Shown in pieces: positions 17,480 to 26,087 of a DNA stretch of 64,000 bases. A program made the translations under genes and the position numbers. The DNA is from PNON01 sp964387025 (GTDB lineage: Bacteria > Chloroflexota > Anaerolineae > Anaerolineales > Anaerolineaceae): the NCBI GenBank assembly GCA_964387025.1, contig CAYLUZ010000003.1, forward strand, positions 310,001 through 374,000, given 5' to 3'. The notes below the pieces were generated by a model. It did not search any database. It saw only the letters and a list, made by a program, of their open reading frames with translations, and was not told where the DNA came from. Position 1 is the stretch's first letter; every line of letters starts with the position of its first letter.

Positions 17480-18681
17480 AAAATCAAATTGACCTTCTTA
17501 TGAAAAACCAAAGAATCGATGCACTGGTTATTTCCGGTGCAGGTGATCATAACCCTGCCATGGTGTACTTTACCGGTGGTGGTCATTTTGATGCGAACGT
17601 GATCAAATTGGCAGGGGCTGATGCGACAATATATTGTTATCCGATGGAAAGGGAAGAGGCTGCCCGGTCAGGTTTGCGAACCGTCTTACATAATAATCAA
17701 AAGGCCGGAATTTTGAATTTGGCACAGGAATATCGTTGGATGCTGAACGAAGCCGGTCTTGCAAGCGGAAAGATCTGCTTTTATGGCAGAGTGGAATCTG
17801 GTCGTTTTTTGGCATTAATGAATGAGCTCAAAAAAATTGCGCCGGAATATGAATTTTTAAGCGAGGGGGAGAATCCACTCCTGATGGAAGCAAGAACAAC
17901 TAAAGAAGATTATGAGATAGAACGTATCCGTAAGATGGGAAAATTGACAACAAAAGTAGTGGGAAGAGTGGCTGATCTTCTCACTTCAAGACCTGTTCAT
18001 GCCAATTATTTACTTAATACTAATGGTGATCCGCTTAAGGTTGGAGAGGTTAAAAAGCTTATCAATTTATGGTTGGCAGAAGAAGGGGCAGAAAATCCCG
18101 AAGGAACAATTTTTTCTATTGGCAGGGATGCTGCAATTCCACACAATGTTGGAAACCCAGATGACATTATCGAATTAGGGAAAACGATCGTATTTGATAT
18201 ATACCCATGTGAAACCGGTGGAGGTTATTTCTACGATTTTACCCGTACCTGGTGCATGGGTTTTGCAGACGATCCAACCCTCAAGCTTTATACAGATGTT
18301 AAAAAAGTATACGATACCGTGGTCAATGAGTTAAAATCTGGCCAGTTGTGTAAGGAATATCAAATTCGCACCTGCGATCTATTTGAAAGCATGGGACATT
18401 CTACCATCCGATCTGTTCCTGGAACACAGGAGGGCTTTGTTCACAGCCTCGGTCATGGATTGGGATTGGATATACACGAACAACCCTGGTTCAGCACATT
18501 TGCTGAAACAAATGATAGGCTAATTCCCGGTGCAGTTTTCACCATTGAACCAGGCTTATACTACCCCGATAGAGGAATGGGAATACGTTTGGAAGATTCC
18601 TATTATGTAACTCAACAAGGGAAGATCGAGTTATTCACAGATTGTCCTATGGACCTGGTATTACCTGTGAGAAAAAGTTGA
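17476..18681 (+). CDS. M24-family metallopeptidase (Xaa-Pro peptidase-like)
   Basis: 401 residues with an N-terminal creatinase-like domain and a C-terminal pita-bread domain. The five metal ligands can be placed: Asp in VFDIYPCETGGG and again in YFYDFTRTW, His in HSLGHGLGLDIHE, Glu in FTIEPGLYY and Glu in IRLEDSYYV. Such enzymes remove an N-terminal residue next to proline, using two Mn or Co ions. The gene overlaps selA by four bases and is 10 bases ahead of tsaD, so it belongs to the same transcription unit. The link to selenium metabolism is positional only. Confidence 0.88.
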   Translation: MKNQIDLLMKNQRIDALVISGAGDHNPAMVYFTGGGHFDANVIKLAGADATIYCYPMEREEAARSGLRTVLHNNQKAGILNLAQEYRWMLNEAGLASGKICFYGRVESGRFLALMNELKKIAPEYEFLSEGENPLLMEARTTKEDYEIERIRKMGKLTTKVVGRVADLLTSRPVHANYLLNTNGDPLKVGEVKKLINLWLAEEGAENPEGTIFSIGRDAAIPHNVGNPDDIIELGKTIVFDIYPCETGGGYFYDFTRTWCMGFADDPTLKLYTDVKKVYDTVVNELKSGQLCKEYQIRTCDLFESMGHSTIRSVPGTQEGFVHSLGHGLGLDIHEQPWFSTFAETNDRLIPGAVFTIEPGLYYPDRGMGIRLEDSYYVTQQGKIELFTDCPMDLVLPVRKS

Positions 18682-18691
18682 AAGAGATCAA

Positions 18692-19735
18692 ATGAATGCT
18701 CCACTTAGGGTTCTGGGAATTGAGTCATCCTGCGATGAAACAGCCGCTGCGATCCTGGAAAATGGACGAGCCTTGTTATCGAGTGTTATCGCCACTCAGA
18801 TCGATTTGCACGCTCAATATGGGGGTGTTTTTCCGGAAGTGGCATCACGGCAGCACATCCGAACCATTTTTGGAGTTGTAGATCAAACCTTGTTGCAAGC
18901 CCACATGACGATGAATGATATTGACGCCATAGCAGTGACTCAGGGTCCCGGCCTCGCTGGTTCCCTGGTGGTTGGATTGAATATGGCAAAAGCATTGGCA
19001 TTAGCCAGGGGTATCCCCATTATTGGTATCAATCATCTTGAAGGACATATTTATTCTGCCTGGGTTTATGATGCAGCTGCATATCCTGACAGTGAAAAAG
19101 CACCAGAAGAACCACAATTTCCCATTCTGGCATTGCTTGTTTCCGGCGGCCATACTGAGTTAATCCTGATCAAAGGTCACTTGCAATATCAGTCTTTAGG
19201 GAAAACATTGGATGATGCTGCAGGCGAAGCCTTCGATAAAGTGGCCCGTTTACTCGGCTTATCCTATCCTGGTGGACCTTCCATACAAAATGCCGCAAAA
19301 GATGGAAATCCGAAAGCTTTCGCATTTCCGCGGGCCAAGCTGGAAGGTACCTGGAATTTTTCATTTAGCGGTCTCAAGACCGCAGTACTCCGTACAGTGA
19401 AGCAATTTGAAGAAAAAAAGATAGTCTTACCAGTTGCGGATCTGGCAGCCAGTTTTCAAGCTGCGGTGGTGGATATTCTTCTATCTAAGTCACTGGCGGC
19501 TGCTCAAAAATTCAACGTAAAAGAAATCCTGGTAGCTGGCGGTGTATCGGCAAACCAGGCTCTTCGGAATGCTTTTACAGGGCAAACAAGATTCCCAGTC
19601 CAGATACCACCATTTTCACTTTGTACTGACAATGCAGCAATGATCGGTGCTGCCGGTTACTATCGTTATTCAGCAGGACAAATTGGCTCACTGGATATGG
19701 ATGCATTACCGTCCTGGCCTCTGGCATCAATTTGA
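18692..19735 (+). CDS. tsaD: tRNA N6-adenosine threonylcarbamoyltransferase
   Basis: 347 residues, standard length. TsaD transfers the threonylcarbamoyl group to A37 of ANN-decoding tRNAs. It opens with the signature GIESSCDETAAAI. It carries the ASRQHI block, the iron-binding NHLEGHIYSAW (two His near residue 114), LLVSGGHTEL, DDAAGEAFDKVARLLG and the C-terminal CTDNAAMIG Asp. All hallmark residues are in place. It closes the selA operon; an ECF sigma gene begins 25 bases later. Confidence 0.97.
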   Translation: MNAPLRVLGIESSCDETAAAILENGRALLSSVIATQIDLHAQYGGVFPEVASRQHIRTIFGVVDQTLLQAHMTMNDIDAIAVTQGPGLAGSLVVGLNMAKALALARGIPIIGINHLEGHIYSAWVYDAAAYPDSEKAPEEPQFPILALLVSGGHTELILIKGHLQYQSLGKTLDDAAGEAFDKVARLLGLSYPGGPSIQNAAKDGNPKAFAFPRAKLEGTWNFSFSGLKTAVLRTVKQFEEKKIVLPVADLAASFQAAVVDILLSKSLAAAQKFNVKEILVAGGVSANQALRNAFTGQTRFPVQIPPFSLCTDNAAMIGAAGYYRYSAGQIGSLDMDALPSWPLASI

Positions 19736-19760
19736 AACTTTCTATATCCGGTAACATCTA

Positions 19761-20381
19761 ATGAATCATACTAACCCAAAACCTGAGTTTTCACTAGAGT
19801 TATTGCGTACTGGAGATCGGGAAGAACAAGCCAGATTGGTGGATTATTATTCCAACCCGGTGTACCGAATTGCCATGAACATCCTCAATTCAGCTCAAGA
19901 TGCTGAAGATATTCTTCAGGAAACTTTTATCAATGTATTTCATGGTCTGCCTTCATTCGAAGGGCGATCCAGTTTAACTACCTGGATTTACAGGATTGCT
20001 GTGAATGAAGCATTAATGTTGATCAGGAAACGAAAAGGCATTGAAATCTCGATCGACGAGGATAAAGAAGATGAAGAGGGAGCAACTCCTCCGAATGAAA
20101 TTGTAGACTGGACTAGTCTACCGGAAAAGGAATTGTTATCGAATGAGATGCGCAAGGTATTGAATAATGAAATTGGTTTATTGCCAGACAAACTGCGCAT
20201 AGTTTTTGTGTTACGAGATATGGAAGATCTTTCAATCAGGGATACTGCTCTTACTTTGGGATTATCTGAATCTGCTGTGAAGACAAGATTATTAAGAGCG
20301 AGGTTGCAATTGCGTGAGAATATCTCACACTATTTCACTGAATGGAAGCTCGAAAAACAGGTGAGCGATGGAACACACTAA
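19761..20381 (+). CDS. ECF-type RNA polymerase sigma factor
   Basis: 206 residues. Region 2 runs from about residue 25 (YSNPVYRIAMNILN, DAEDILQETFINVF, then FEGRSSLTTWIYRIAVNEALMLIRK). Region 4 is near the end (LPDKLRIVFVLRDMEDLSIRDTALTLGLSESAVKTRL), with a helix-turn-helix for -35 recognition. It is followed, with a 14-base overlap, by a zinc-finger anti-sigma gene, the classical ECF pairing. Two redox genes (selenoprotein and OsmC) lie downstream, so an oxidative or thiol stress signal is a reasonable inference. Confidence 0.92.
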   Translation: MNHTNPKPEFSLELLRTGDREEQARLVDYYSNPVYRIAMNILNSAQDAEDILQETFINVFHGLPSFEGRSSLTTWIYRIAVNEALMLIRKRKGIEISIDEDKEDEEGATPPNEIVDWTSLPEKELLSNEMRKVLNNEIGLLPDKLRIVFVLRDMEDLSIRDTALTLGLSESAVKTRLLRARLQLRENISHYFTEWKLEKQVSDGTH

Positions 20382-20640
20382 ATGTAATAGCCTGATAAAT
20401 TTAATTGGTGATTATCTGGACGGCGATATCAGCCCGGAAGCCTGTGCTGAATTGGAAGAACATATCCAAGGGTGTGATCATTGCAGAGTAGTTGTGGATA
20501 CTACCGAGAAAACGATTACGCTTTACCATGAGATAGCCCAGGAAAATGGAATTCCCGGAGAAGTAAAAGAGAATTTATTTAAAAAGCTTAACTTACTGGA
20601 TTATTTGAATGCGGATGAAAAAAAAGAATTCCCTGATTGA
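20368..20640 (+). CDS. Zinc-finger anti-sigma factor (zf-HC2)
   Basis: 90 residues, without a membrane anchor. The ZAS-type motif H-x3-C-x2-C is visible as EEHIQGCDHC around residues 30-40, with an upstream Cys near residue 6. Soluble ZAS anti-sigma factors such as RsrA release the sigma factor when their zinc thiols are oxidised. That fits the redox genes that follow. It overlaps the sigma gene by 14 bases, so stoichiometric co-expression is expected. Confidence 0.85.
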   Translation: MEHTKCNSLINLIGDYLDGDISPEACAELEEHIQGCDHCRVVVDTTEKTITLYHEIAQENGIPGEVKENLFKKLNLLDYLNADEKKEFPD

Positions 20641-20865
20641 TGACATCAACTTGTGTCATTCGATAGACAAGAATCACTTGGGAATGGGGTTTTGGCTGTA
20701 ATTATTATTTGTAAAAAATAAATCCTCGATCAGAGAGTAATAGATATAATGATCTGGTTTTGAATAATCTAGTTAATCGGGATTTTCCTTATTGTTAATG
20801 GTAGGATTTGCTCGTATTATATAATTATAGAATTGATAGTTTAGTCAATACTGAAGGAATTTGAA

Positions 20866-21540
20866 ATGTTGGAAAGATTACTCTCGGAAGATATTGCACA
20901 ACAAGTAAAAGATGTATTTGAAACAACACTCCAACATCCTGTTCATGTCCTTTTTTTTGGAAGTGAGTCACGTTGCGAGTACTGCCTTCCTACTAGGTCC
21001 CTGTTGGAAGAGATCATTCCATTATCCGATAAATTATCACTCGAAATCCATGATGTAGAACTTGAACCGGAGATCGCAAAAAAGTATCATGTTGATAAAA
21101 CACCGGGAATTGTAATTACCTCAAAAGACAAAAAGGAAATAATTGATTATGGGATCAGGTATTCAGGGATGCCATCCGGTCATGAATTCACATCCTTGAT
21201 CAATGATCTCCTTATGGTATCTCAACGATCGACGGATCTCAACCAGGATACCTGTGCATTTCTAGAAACCATCAATACAGATATTCTTCTACAAATATTT
21301 GTAACGCCAACCTGACCTTATTGCCCGCCAGCCGTGAACCTGGCTCATGCAATGGCTTTCGAGAACCCATTTATTCAGGCTGAAATGATAGAGGCAATGG
21401 AATTTCCTGATCTTGCTAACCAATTTCATGTGAGCGGGGTACCACAAACGACAATTAATAGTGGATCAGGTACCATGGTTGGATCAGGTCCGGAAGAAGA
21501 ACTTGTAAATGAGATTAAAAGAGTCCTGGATAAATACTAA
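20866..21540 (+). CDS. Selenoprotein: two-module glutaredoxin-like oxidoreductase (PDO type), in-frame UGA
   Basis: 224 residues when the UGA at 21313-21315 is read as selenocysteine. The N-terminal thioredoxin-fold module has the redox motif C-E-Y-C near residue 41. The C-terminal module has U-P-Y-C in the context FVTPT-U-PYCPPAV, where archaeal and bacterial PDO proteins have CPYC. The frame stays open through the UGA and continues as a typical PDO C-terminus (VSGVPQTTIN, cis-Pro loop), so the second half is under coding constraint. A hairpin of SECIS type lies just downstream, and selA is 3.4 kb upstream. It is probably a cytoplasmic disulfide reductase or peroxide-detoxifying partner. An OsmC gene follows 14 bases later. 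Confidence 0.9.
21321..21352 (+). promoter_or_regulatory. Candidate bacterial SECIS hairpin in the PDO selenoprotein
   Basis: Inner stem GCCAG (21327-21331) with CTGGC (21340-21344) and an eight-base loop CCGTGAAC. Outer stem TTGC (21321-21324) with GCAA (21349-21352). The loop G lies about 19 bases after the UGA, inside the 16-37 base range known for bacterial SECIS elements. Confidence 0.65.
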
Positions 21541-21554
21541 TTCAAGGAGATATC

Positions 21555-21971
21555 ATGGATGCTAAAGTGGTCTGGAAATCAGGCTTGGGTTTTGATGGAA
21601 CAGCAGATAGCGGTTTCACACTACCATTGGGTGGTTATATTGAAAAAGGCAGTCAAAATGATGGTTTCAGGCCAGTCGAATTGCTTGCCATTGGATTAGC
21701 CGGATGCACTGCGATGGATGTGATCTCGATCCTTGAAAAAAAACGCCTTCAAGTCACTGCTTTTGAAGTTTCAGTTCATGCGTTGCGTGCTGAAGAGCAT
21801 CCCAAAGTATTCACTCAGGCTGAAATATTTTTTCATATCACCGGGAAAAATATTGATTCAAATTCTGTTGAAAGGGCAATTGAACTATCGAGTACAAAAT
21901 ATTGTCCTGCATCTGCCATGCTTGGCAAAGCATTTCCGATCACCACCCGATATGAGATTATTGAGGGGTGA
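21555..21971 (+). CDS. OsmC/Ohr family protein
   Basis: 138 residues. The OsmC fold is recognisable by GFRPVELLAIGLAGCTAMDVISIL with the first redox Cys, and by a second Cys in STKYCPASAML. OsmC-like proteins reduce organic hydroperoxides with paired Cys and need thiol reduction from a partner. It starts 14 bases after the selenoprotein gene, with AGGAGA before the ATG. Co-expression with a glutaredoxin-like selenoprotein suggests that the latter could recycle it; that is inference. Confidence 0.9.
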   Translation: MDAKVVWKSGLGFDGTADSGFTLPLGGYIEKGSQNDGFRPVELLAIGLAGCTAMDVISILEKKRLQVTAFEVSVHALRAEEHPKVFTQAEIFFHITGKNIDSNSVERAIELSSTKYCPASAMLGKAFPITTRYEIIEG

Positions 21972-22002
21972 TCGGGGGAAAACCTCGCTGGCGTTCGATC
22001 CA

Positions 22003-22785
22003 TTAAACTCCAAAATCCACCGCTGCTCTTTGATCAAATAAGAAGCAATTACCCACCCCTATCTTAGCTATTTTTACCAATCCTGTAGTACAAAAATCCT
22101 TTCCCACCTGATCGAATAAATCGGAATCATAAACGATATCCGTGTATTCCACCCATTTCCGTTCGCCGTTTTCAATAATCGGCGCTCCTTGTTTTGCTAT
22201 ACTTGAACCCCGGGCGCGGACTTCTGAAAGATGGAAGGAAGTATTGTTTTCGAAACCGACGCCCATTAATAGAACTTTCCCGGCGAGGTTATAAATTTTT
22301 GCAAGAGGAGAATTCTCGCCCAAAGAGTAAGCCAGGGAGTGGTCGGAAGCAATAAAGCTGGCATGTTTTCCCCAGGCTGCAAATGATACCTCTGGATGAT
22401 GACTACGGATGACACCCGGCATTGTTCTGAATACCTCTGAGATGGTACCCATCCCCCGACTGGGAGTATATGCCGGATGGTAGGCAGGCATAATTTCACG
22501 AATAATGCTCCACCAGTTTTCCGGTACTGGAGGATGGCGCCATTTTGCCGGATCAGACAGGTCACCGCTATGTTCAGGCATGACCAGTGTTCCTTCAGGT
22601 GTAATCACATCCATTAAGGCTTGAATCACTGCAACTGCTCCACCTGAAACCCAACCAAGCGAACTAAGGGACGAATGGACGAGAAGTGTATCCCCGGTTG
22701 TTATTCCAGTATCAGCAATATCCCTCGAAAGAGTTACAAGGGTATTTGGATACTTCATTTGGTTAATGGTATCGTTTTCGCCCAT
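22003..22785 (-). CDS. AAC(3)-family aminoglycoside N-acetyltransferase
   Basis: 260 residues, the normal length of the Antibiotic_NAT family. Typical blocks are TLLVHSSLSSLGWVSGGAVAVIQAL, EGTLVMPEHSGDLSDP, the SRGMGTISEVFRTMPGVIRSHHPEVSFAAWG stretch, and LLMGVGFENNTSFHLSE with the conserved His. The family acetylates the 3-amino group of aminoglycosides, but many chromosomal members (for example YokD-type) have other or unknown substrates. It lies 13 bases downstream of the LysM/M23 genes on the same strand and may be read through from them. Confidence 0.88.
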   Translation of the reverse strand: MGENDTINQMKYPNTLVTLSRDIADTGITTGDTLLVHSSLSSLGWVSGGAVAVIQALMDVITPEGTLVMPEHSGDLSDPAKWRHPPVPENWWSIIREIMPAYHPAYTPSRGMGTISEVFRTMPGVIRSHHPEVSFAAWGKHASFIASDHSLAYSLGENSPLAKIYNLAGKVLLMGVGFENNTSFHLSEVRARGSSIAKQGAPIIENGERKWVEYTDIVYDSDLFDQVGKDFCTTGLVKIAKIGVGNCFLFDQRAAVDFGV

Positions 22786-22798
22786 CTCAAATGTTCAA

Positions 22799-24316
22799 TT
22801 ATTTACCGGTTTCAAGCTGAGATGCCTGGTCAGCACAAGTACAGGCAACAACGGTTTGAGTGAAACGGGTCAAGGATCCCACGTAAGGAGTACCACTCGA
22901 ATGAGCGATCCATCCTTCAAGGTTGAATGGCATCGGGCTATCCGCGGTGATCCATTCGCCATTATATTTCCTTGCCATATGGACATGAGTACCTGTTGCT
23001 TGACCTCTTTCGCAGGAGGGATGCCCCAACACATCACCGGCTTTCACCTGCTTACCCTGGACGGCTGCATCATACCTCGAAAGGTGGAGGTACATCACTG
23101 CCCAACCAGTCCTTTCGTCACCATCTCCATCAAGATCCAGGATGGTCAATCCAAGTTCAACCCGGGAGAGGACGCCATCCGCGACTGCTGTAACCCATTC
23201 AGGTGATTCGGTACAACCACTTTTATCAGCGGGTGGTGCGAAATCAATTGCAGCCCAGGGTTGATTCTCTCCCCAGGCTGGATGCGGAGCTCCGGTATAA
23301 GCCCAGGATCTGTTGGGTGTAAATGGAAGCTTCATCTCGGGTTGGTTCAGGCTGCCTGGAATAAATTCTGATGTCTGAACCGGAAAGCTGCCAAAAAGTG
23401 AATGGTAGGTGCTTGCAAAACCATCGCCGGAAATTGCTCTTTCAAACTCGGTTACGGAAGAAACGATGGAAAAGTAATTTTGCAAAGAAACACTGGCTGC
23501 ATTAAGCCAGGGATCAAACCGCATTAGTTTGCCATCCTGTAACTCGGTGGAATGTACTTCACCTGACCGCCAACCATAATACCCGGCGTTTAATGTGTCC
23601 GCCAATATCAGGAGTTGTAAATATAAGTTAGCATTGTAGATCTTTCTAAATCCCAATGCATACCGGTCTACGTCTTTGGGGATGGTTGGACTTGTCAGCG
23701 CCTGGATTCTATATTCAAGGATGGCTAATAATAGTTGCGGACTGATACTGTAAGTCATTCCAACATATTGGACCAAATCAGCCCCGGTTCGCCAATCGCC
23801 ATAGGCATAAATTCGATACGATTTCAACCATCCATCCGATTTTGTCACGAAATCGATCGTATCGAACGCTATTTGAGCTGGTCCATTTACAAACAGGTAA
23901 TCCGGCAGGATCTGATAAGATGATCCCCAGAATGGCAGGTAATAGATAGGGATTTTTAAAGGTAGACCGGGTGGAAGGGTGGTGGTGGTTAGGGGCAGAA
24001 CCGGGTTGTTTTCTTGAATTTCCTTAACTGTTGTATTAAACCTGGCTGCCAGGGCGACAACCGTGTCACCATCCTGAACGGTGTAATCCACCAACTCTCC
24101 CGGGTCATAGGCTTCCCGTGTGGGAAGGGGAGTGACGCTCACCGCTATGGCAGGTTGCTCTATTGTAGGTGTTTCCAGGAGGCTGCCTTCAGTTGCTGGT
24201 GGTACACAGGCGTTAAGCAGGAACATCGCGCTCATACTGATAACTATGAACCGGTGGAAAGCAGACCTGAAAGAATTTTTAACTTTGGGTTTTGTTTTTC
24301 TTCGAATACTTTGCAT
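22799..24316 (-). CDS. LysM and M23 (LasA-like) peptidase lipoprotein, paralogue 3
   Basis: 505 residues. Basic N-terminus and a lipobox MFLLNAC, then a Pro/Thr-rich linker and a LysM domain (YTVQDGDTVVALAARFN) for glycan binding. A central domain of about 200 residues with no catalytic motif is followed by an M23 peptidase. His in GAPHPAWG and Asp in AAIDFAPP are 13 residues apart as in LasA, and the HxH motif is GTHVHMA. It probably cuts peptidoglycan cross-bridges at the surface. It is the last of three tandem paralogues. Confidence 0.88.
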   Translation of the reverse strand: MQSIRRKTKPKVKNSFRSAFHRFIVISMSAMFLLNACVPPATEGSLLETPTIEQPAIAVSVTPLPTREAYDPGELVDYTVQDGDTVVALAARFNTTVKEIQENNPVLPLTTTTLPPGLPLKIPIYYLPFWGSSYQILPDYLFVNGPAQIAFDTIDFVTKSDGWLKSYRIYAYGDWRTGADLVQYVGMTYSISPQLLLAILEYRIQALTSPTIPKDVDRYALGFRKIYNANLYLQLLILADTLNAGYYGWRSGEVHSTELQDGKLMRFDPWLNAASVSLQNYFSIVSSVTEFERAISGDGFASTYHSLFGSFPVQTSEFIPGSLNQPEMKLPFTPNRSWAYTGAPHPAWGENQPWAAIDFAPPADKSGCTESPEWVTAVADGVLSRVELGLTILDLDGDGDERTGWAVMYLHLSRYDAAVQGKQVKAGDVLGHPSCERGQATGTHVHMARKYNGEWITADSPMPFNLEGWIAHSSGTPYVGSLTRFTQTVVACTCADQASQLETGK

Positions 24317-24341
24317 TTACGCCAATTGTACTCGAATTAGA

Positions 24342-26087
24342 TTAATTCGGGCTGTTTTTATCTCTAAAAATGTATGTATCCGCTGTCCCACAGGTGCAGG
24401 CTGTGACCACTTTGCCATTGCGGGTTAATGTTCCTTTATAGTCCTGGGCGAAAGCATGAGCGATCCATCCATCCAGGTCGAAAGGCAGTGGACCACCAGC
24501 CAGGATCCATTCACCATTATATTTCCTGGCAAAGTGGAAGTGTGTACCTGTAGATACTCCGCCTTCGCAGGATGGGTGGCCAAGATGATCGCCCTGTTCT
24601 AGCCATTGCCCAACTTCAGGACGGTCTTCTGTGGCAATGTGCATATAGAATAAATTCCAACCGGTTTGTTCATTGCCGTCACCATCCAGATCTAAAACCA
24701 CTACTCCACCACCTGAACGGGCAACTACACCAGACGCTGCTGCCAATACCCACTCTGATGATATTGCGCATCCCTTTGCCCCACCTGGTGCAAAATCAAG
24801 TGCGGCTCTCGCTCCCTGAGTTCCCCAGGCAGAGTGTGGACCACCAGTTAGTGACCACTCTTCATTCTGTTCGATCGGAAGAATCAGTTCGGGTTGCTGT
24901 AGCGTCGCCGGAAATAATGGTTCAATTGCAACTGCACGCAGCCAGGGGTTTCCAAACATGACTTCATGCTGATGCGGAAAACTATTCGCCCCGTATAAAA
25001 CAGCTTCCCAATCGTTCAAATCGTACATCTGGGCGAACAGATATTGAATAGAATAAGTCCCGGCATTAATATCAGGTGATGCCCGAAATTTTGTTTTATC
25101 AGCAAACAGAATATTTGTCATGATCCCTTCACGCCAGCCATAATAACTATAAGATAGCTGGCTTACTGCCCAGGTCAGTTGGAAATAAAGTCCGTTCTTA
25201 TATTTGGCAACATGTCCGAGAGGAAATTGAATACTATTTTCATCCACCGGTTGACCGTAAACCCAGTTACTTTTATATTGCAGTAGCGAAAGTAGTAACC
25301 TGGGGTTGATCGAATTCTCAATAGCGACTTTTCGAATAACCCCAGCCCCATCTATCCACCCTTCACTGTTCAAGTATTCGCGATAAGTGGAAAGGTAACC
25401 CCCTGCATCTGAAACAAAACTATCTATATCGAAATCCAACGCAGATGGCGAAAAGATTATCTCGCTGTCAGGCATTAGTTTCAAATTCGAAGCAAGATCG
25501 GAAAACATAGGAGGGATCATTAACAGGATATTTGGATCCAGGAATCCCGTTTTTGTGAGGGGTTCTGCAGAAATGATGTCATCAATGCTGACTTTAAAGC
25601 GGACTGCGATTGCCGGTAAAGTATCTCCTGCCTGTGTGTAATATAGAATGGGCGGAAGACTGGTACTGGTCGGCATGGTTTCGGCCATTACCTGGTTCAC
25701 ATCCTGAGTGGGTTCCACAATCTCTGGGGTGGGTGTTTGCGTATCGATGACCGGTTCGATAAAAGGAGTCTCGGTCAATTGCGGAACATCAGTGGGTTGA
25801 ATTTCTTCCGGTTCGAAACCGCCGCCAAAGCCGGTACCAGGAACGACTTCAGTCGGAGGTACCTCCGTAGGCAGTTCTGTTATCGTCGGGAGTTGTGTTG
25901 GAATTGATTCAATTGTAGCACTGGGGGCTTTTTCTATTTCATCAAGTGAGACGTAATCATTTCTGCAGCCAGTAAGAGAAATCGAAATTATAAATACTAT
26001 AAATCCAAAAAATATCCTGAAAGCGACATTATCGCTGGATCTGGTTTTCTTCCCTTTTTCCGTTCCATGCCTCAATTGATAGACCAT
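24342..26087 (-). CDS. LysM and M23 (LasA-like) peptidase lipoprotein, paralogue 2
   Basis: 581 residues. Lipobox SISLTGC, then a long Thr/Pro/Glu-rich linker (about residues 50-140), LysM (YYTQAGDTLPAIAVRFK), a shared middle domain and M23 with GGPHSAWG, AALDFAPGG and GTHFHFA. Its ATG lies 59 bases inside the end of the upstream paralogue, so translation is coupled. The catalytic residues are intact. The long linker suggests that it reaches across a thick surface layer. Confidence 0.88.
   Translation of the reverse strand: MVYQLRHGTEKGKKTRSSDNVAFRIFFGFIVFIISISLTGCRNDYVSLDEIEKAPSATIESIPTQLPTITELPTEVPPTEVVPGTGFGGGFEPEEIQPTDVPQLTETPFIEPVIDTQTPTPEIVEPTQDVNQVMAETMPTSTSLPPILYYTQAGDTLPAIAVRFKVSIDDIISAEPLTKTGFLDPNILLMIPPMFSDLASNLKLMPDSEIIFSPSALDFDIDSFVSDAGGYLSTYREYLNSEGWIDGAGVIRKVAIENSINPRLLLSLLQYKSNWVYGQPVDENSIQFPLGHVAKYKNGLYFQLTWAVSQLSYSYYGWREGIMTNILFADKTKFRASPDINAGTYSIQYLFAQMYDLNDWEAVLYGANSFPHQHEVMFGNPWLRAVAIEPLFPATLQQPELILPIEQNEEWSLTGGPHSAWGTQGARAALDFAPGGAKGCAISSEWVLAAASGVVARSGGGVVVLDLDGDGNEQTGWNLFYMHIATEDRPEVGQWLEQGDHLGHPSCEGGVSTGTHFHFARKYNGEWILAGGPLPFDLDGWIAHAFAQDYKGTLTRNGKVVTACTCGTADTYIFRDKNSPN

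Noticed and set aside
21334..21540. Separate 68-codon gene starting at GTG
   Set aside because: It has no ribosome site and is the in-frame continuation of the PDO gene past the UGA, beginning just after the redox motif.
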